Source: DATKLX01 sp035542155 (GTDB taxonomy: Bacteria; Chloroflexota; Anaerolineae; Anaerolineales; Anaerolineaceae). From it: a stretch of 7,373 bases of DNA. How positions within the stretch are numbered: the first letter of the stretch is position 1; each line of letters starts with the position of its first letter. The notes below the pieces were generated by a model, which was not told the DNA's origin, made no database searches, and saw nothing but the letters and a program-made list of their open reading frames with translations. The stretch lies in assembly GCA_035542155.1 (NCBI GenBank), contig DATKLX010000196.1, forward strand, positions 1 through 7,373, written 5' to 3'. The position numbers were made by a program, and so were the translations under genes. Positions 7,142 to 7,373 of the stretch are shown here, in pieces.

Positions 7142-7170
7142 TTGAAAAAAGAACAAGCTCGCAGTAAGAT
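7142..7170 (+). promoter_or_regulatory. Candidate transposase promoter
   Basis: TTGAAA at 7142-7147 and TAAGAT at 7165-7170 are separated by 17 bases, a plausible sigma70-type promoter with a predicted start near 7177. The -10 element lies in the left arm of the hairpin at 7154-7203, so a transcript from this promoter would lack that arm. Confidence 0.45.
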
Positions 7171-7203
7171 GGATTCGCCAAAATCGTCTTACCAGCGAGC
7201 TTG
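7154..7203. repeat. Imperfect inverted repeat (hairpin) directly before the transposase start codon
   Basis: CAAGCTCGC (7154-7162) pairs perfectly with GCGAGCTTG (7195-7203). After a 1x2-base internal loop, GTAAGA (7164-7169) pairs with TCTTAC (7187-7192). Three more pairs including wobbles extend the stem to 7172/7184, leaving an 11-base loop. The right arm ends two bases before the ATG and covers the region where a ribosome would bind. Confidence 0.75.
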
Positions 7204-7205
7204 CC

Positions 7206-7373
7206 ATGTCCATTGTCCTCCTGCAACTGCCTGAAGTCAAGTACAGCCAAACTGAACGTCCCCACCACTGTCCCTATTGCTCTGGAACCACCTTCCAGCG
7301 CTGGGGAGGGACAGCCAAACGAGTGCGGGATCCTCATTTGGAGGAGGCCTGGGTCTATCGCTATCGCTGCTGC
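7206..7373 (+). CDS. Zinc-ribbon transposase, N-terminal part (cut by window end)
   Basis: An open frame of 56 codons runs off the window end. It starts MSIVLLQLPEVK and contains CPYCSGTTFQRWG (Cys at residues 23 and 26), then YRYRCC at residues 51-56. This is the beginning of an N-terminal zinc ribbon in the style of many insertion-sequence transposases. The catalytic domain is outside the window, so the IS family cannot be assigned. I recall similar N-termini from Chloroflexota elements, but this is from memory. The upstream hairpin, nearby promoter and change in composition all fit an IS end. The Shine-Dalgarno is weak (GCGAG at 7195-7199) and lies within the hairpin arm. Confidence 0.7.
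   Translation, partial: MSIVLLQLPEVKYSQTERPHHCPYCSGTTFQRWGGTAKRVRDPHLEEAWVYRYRCC

Larger units (their letters stand above)
7101..7205 (+). other. Gap between AOR gene and transposase, containing the probable left end of an insertion sequence
   Basis: Composition changes from GC-rich AOR coding sequence to AT-richer DNA soon after the AOR stop codon. The left boundary of the element must fall between about 7101 and 7153, but the inverted terminal repeat cannot be defined because the right end is outside the window. No terminator for the AOR gene is visible. Confidence 0.5.

Overview
The window opens inside the 3' end of a 23S rRNA gene, followed by a complete 5S rRNA gene, both on the + strand. 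It then carries a small metabolic locus and ends inside the first gene of an insertion sequence. The overall protein style suggests a strictly anaerobic, fermentative bacterium, with Chloroflexota (Anaerolineae) my best guess. The clues are the SorC-type regulator, the acetolactate-synthase-like ThDP enzyme, the aldehyde:ferredoxin oxidoreductase and the zinc-ribbon transposase. No marker gene in the window proves this taxonomy.

Layout: 1-358 is the 23S 3' end; 359-451 is a spacer without tRNA; 452-575 is 5S rRNA with a T-run directly after it. A SorC/DeoR-type sugar-responsive regulator lies on the minus strand (581-1522), convergent with the rRNA operon and only five bases from it. A 219-bp divergent control region (1523-1741) holds a good sigma70-type promoter, a 7+7 palindrome and two extra copies of its half-site. 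Two + strand genes follow in an apparent operon: a ThDP-dependent enzyme of the acetolactate synthase superfamily (1742-3460) and an FGGY-family carbohydrate kinase (3504-5018), 43 bp apart, each with a clear ribosome binding site.

After a 117-bp gap comes a tungsten-type aldehyde:ferredoxin oxidoreductase (AOR, 5136-7100). Its base composition is clearly more GC-rich than the genes before it. From about 7141 an insertion sequence begins, with a candidate promoter, a strong hairpin just before the start codon, and a transposase gene cut by the window edge (7206-7373).

How the parts may work together (inference): the SorC regulator probably senses a phosphorylated sugar-like metabolite and controls the divergent ThDP enzyme-kinase pair. 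The kinase would phosphorylate a ketose or polyol. The ThDP enzyme would cleave, decarboxylate or ligate a 2-oxo compound or acyloin. The AOR could oxidise an aldehyde released by such a ThDP enzyme and pass electrons to ferredoxin, but its different composition and separate spacing make membership in the same unit uncertain. The substrate cannot be named from sequence alone. The combination does not match a standard xylose, inositol or branched-chain amino acid operon that I recognise.
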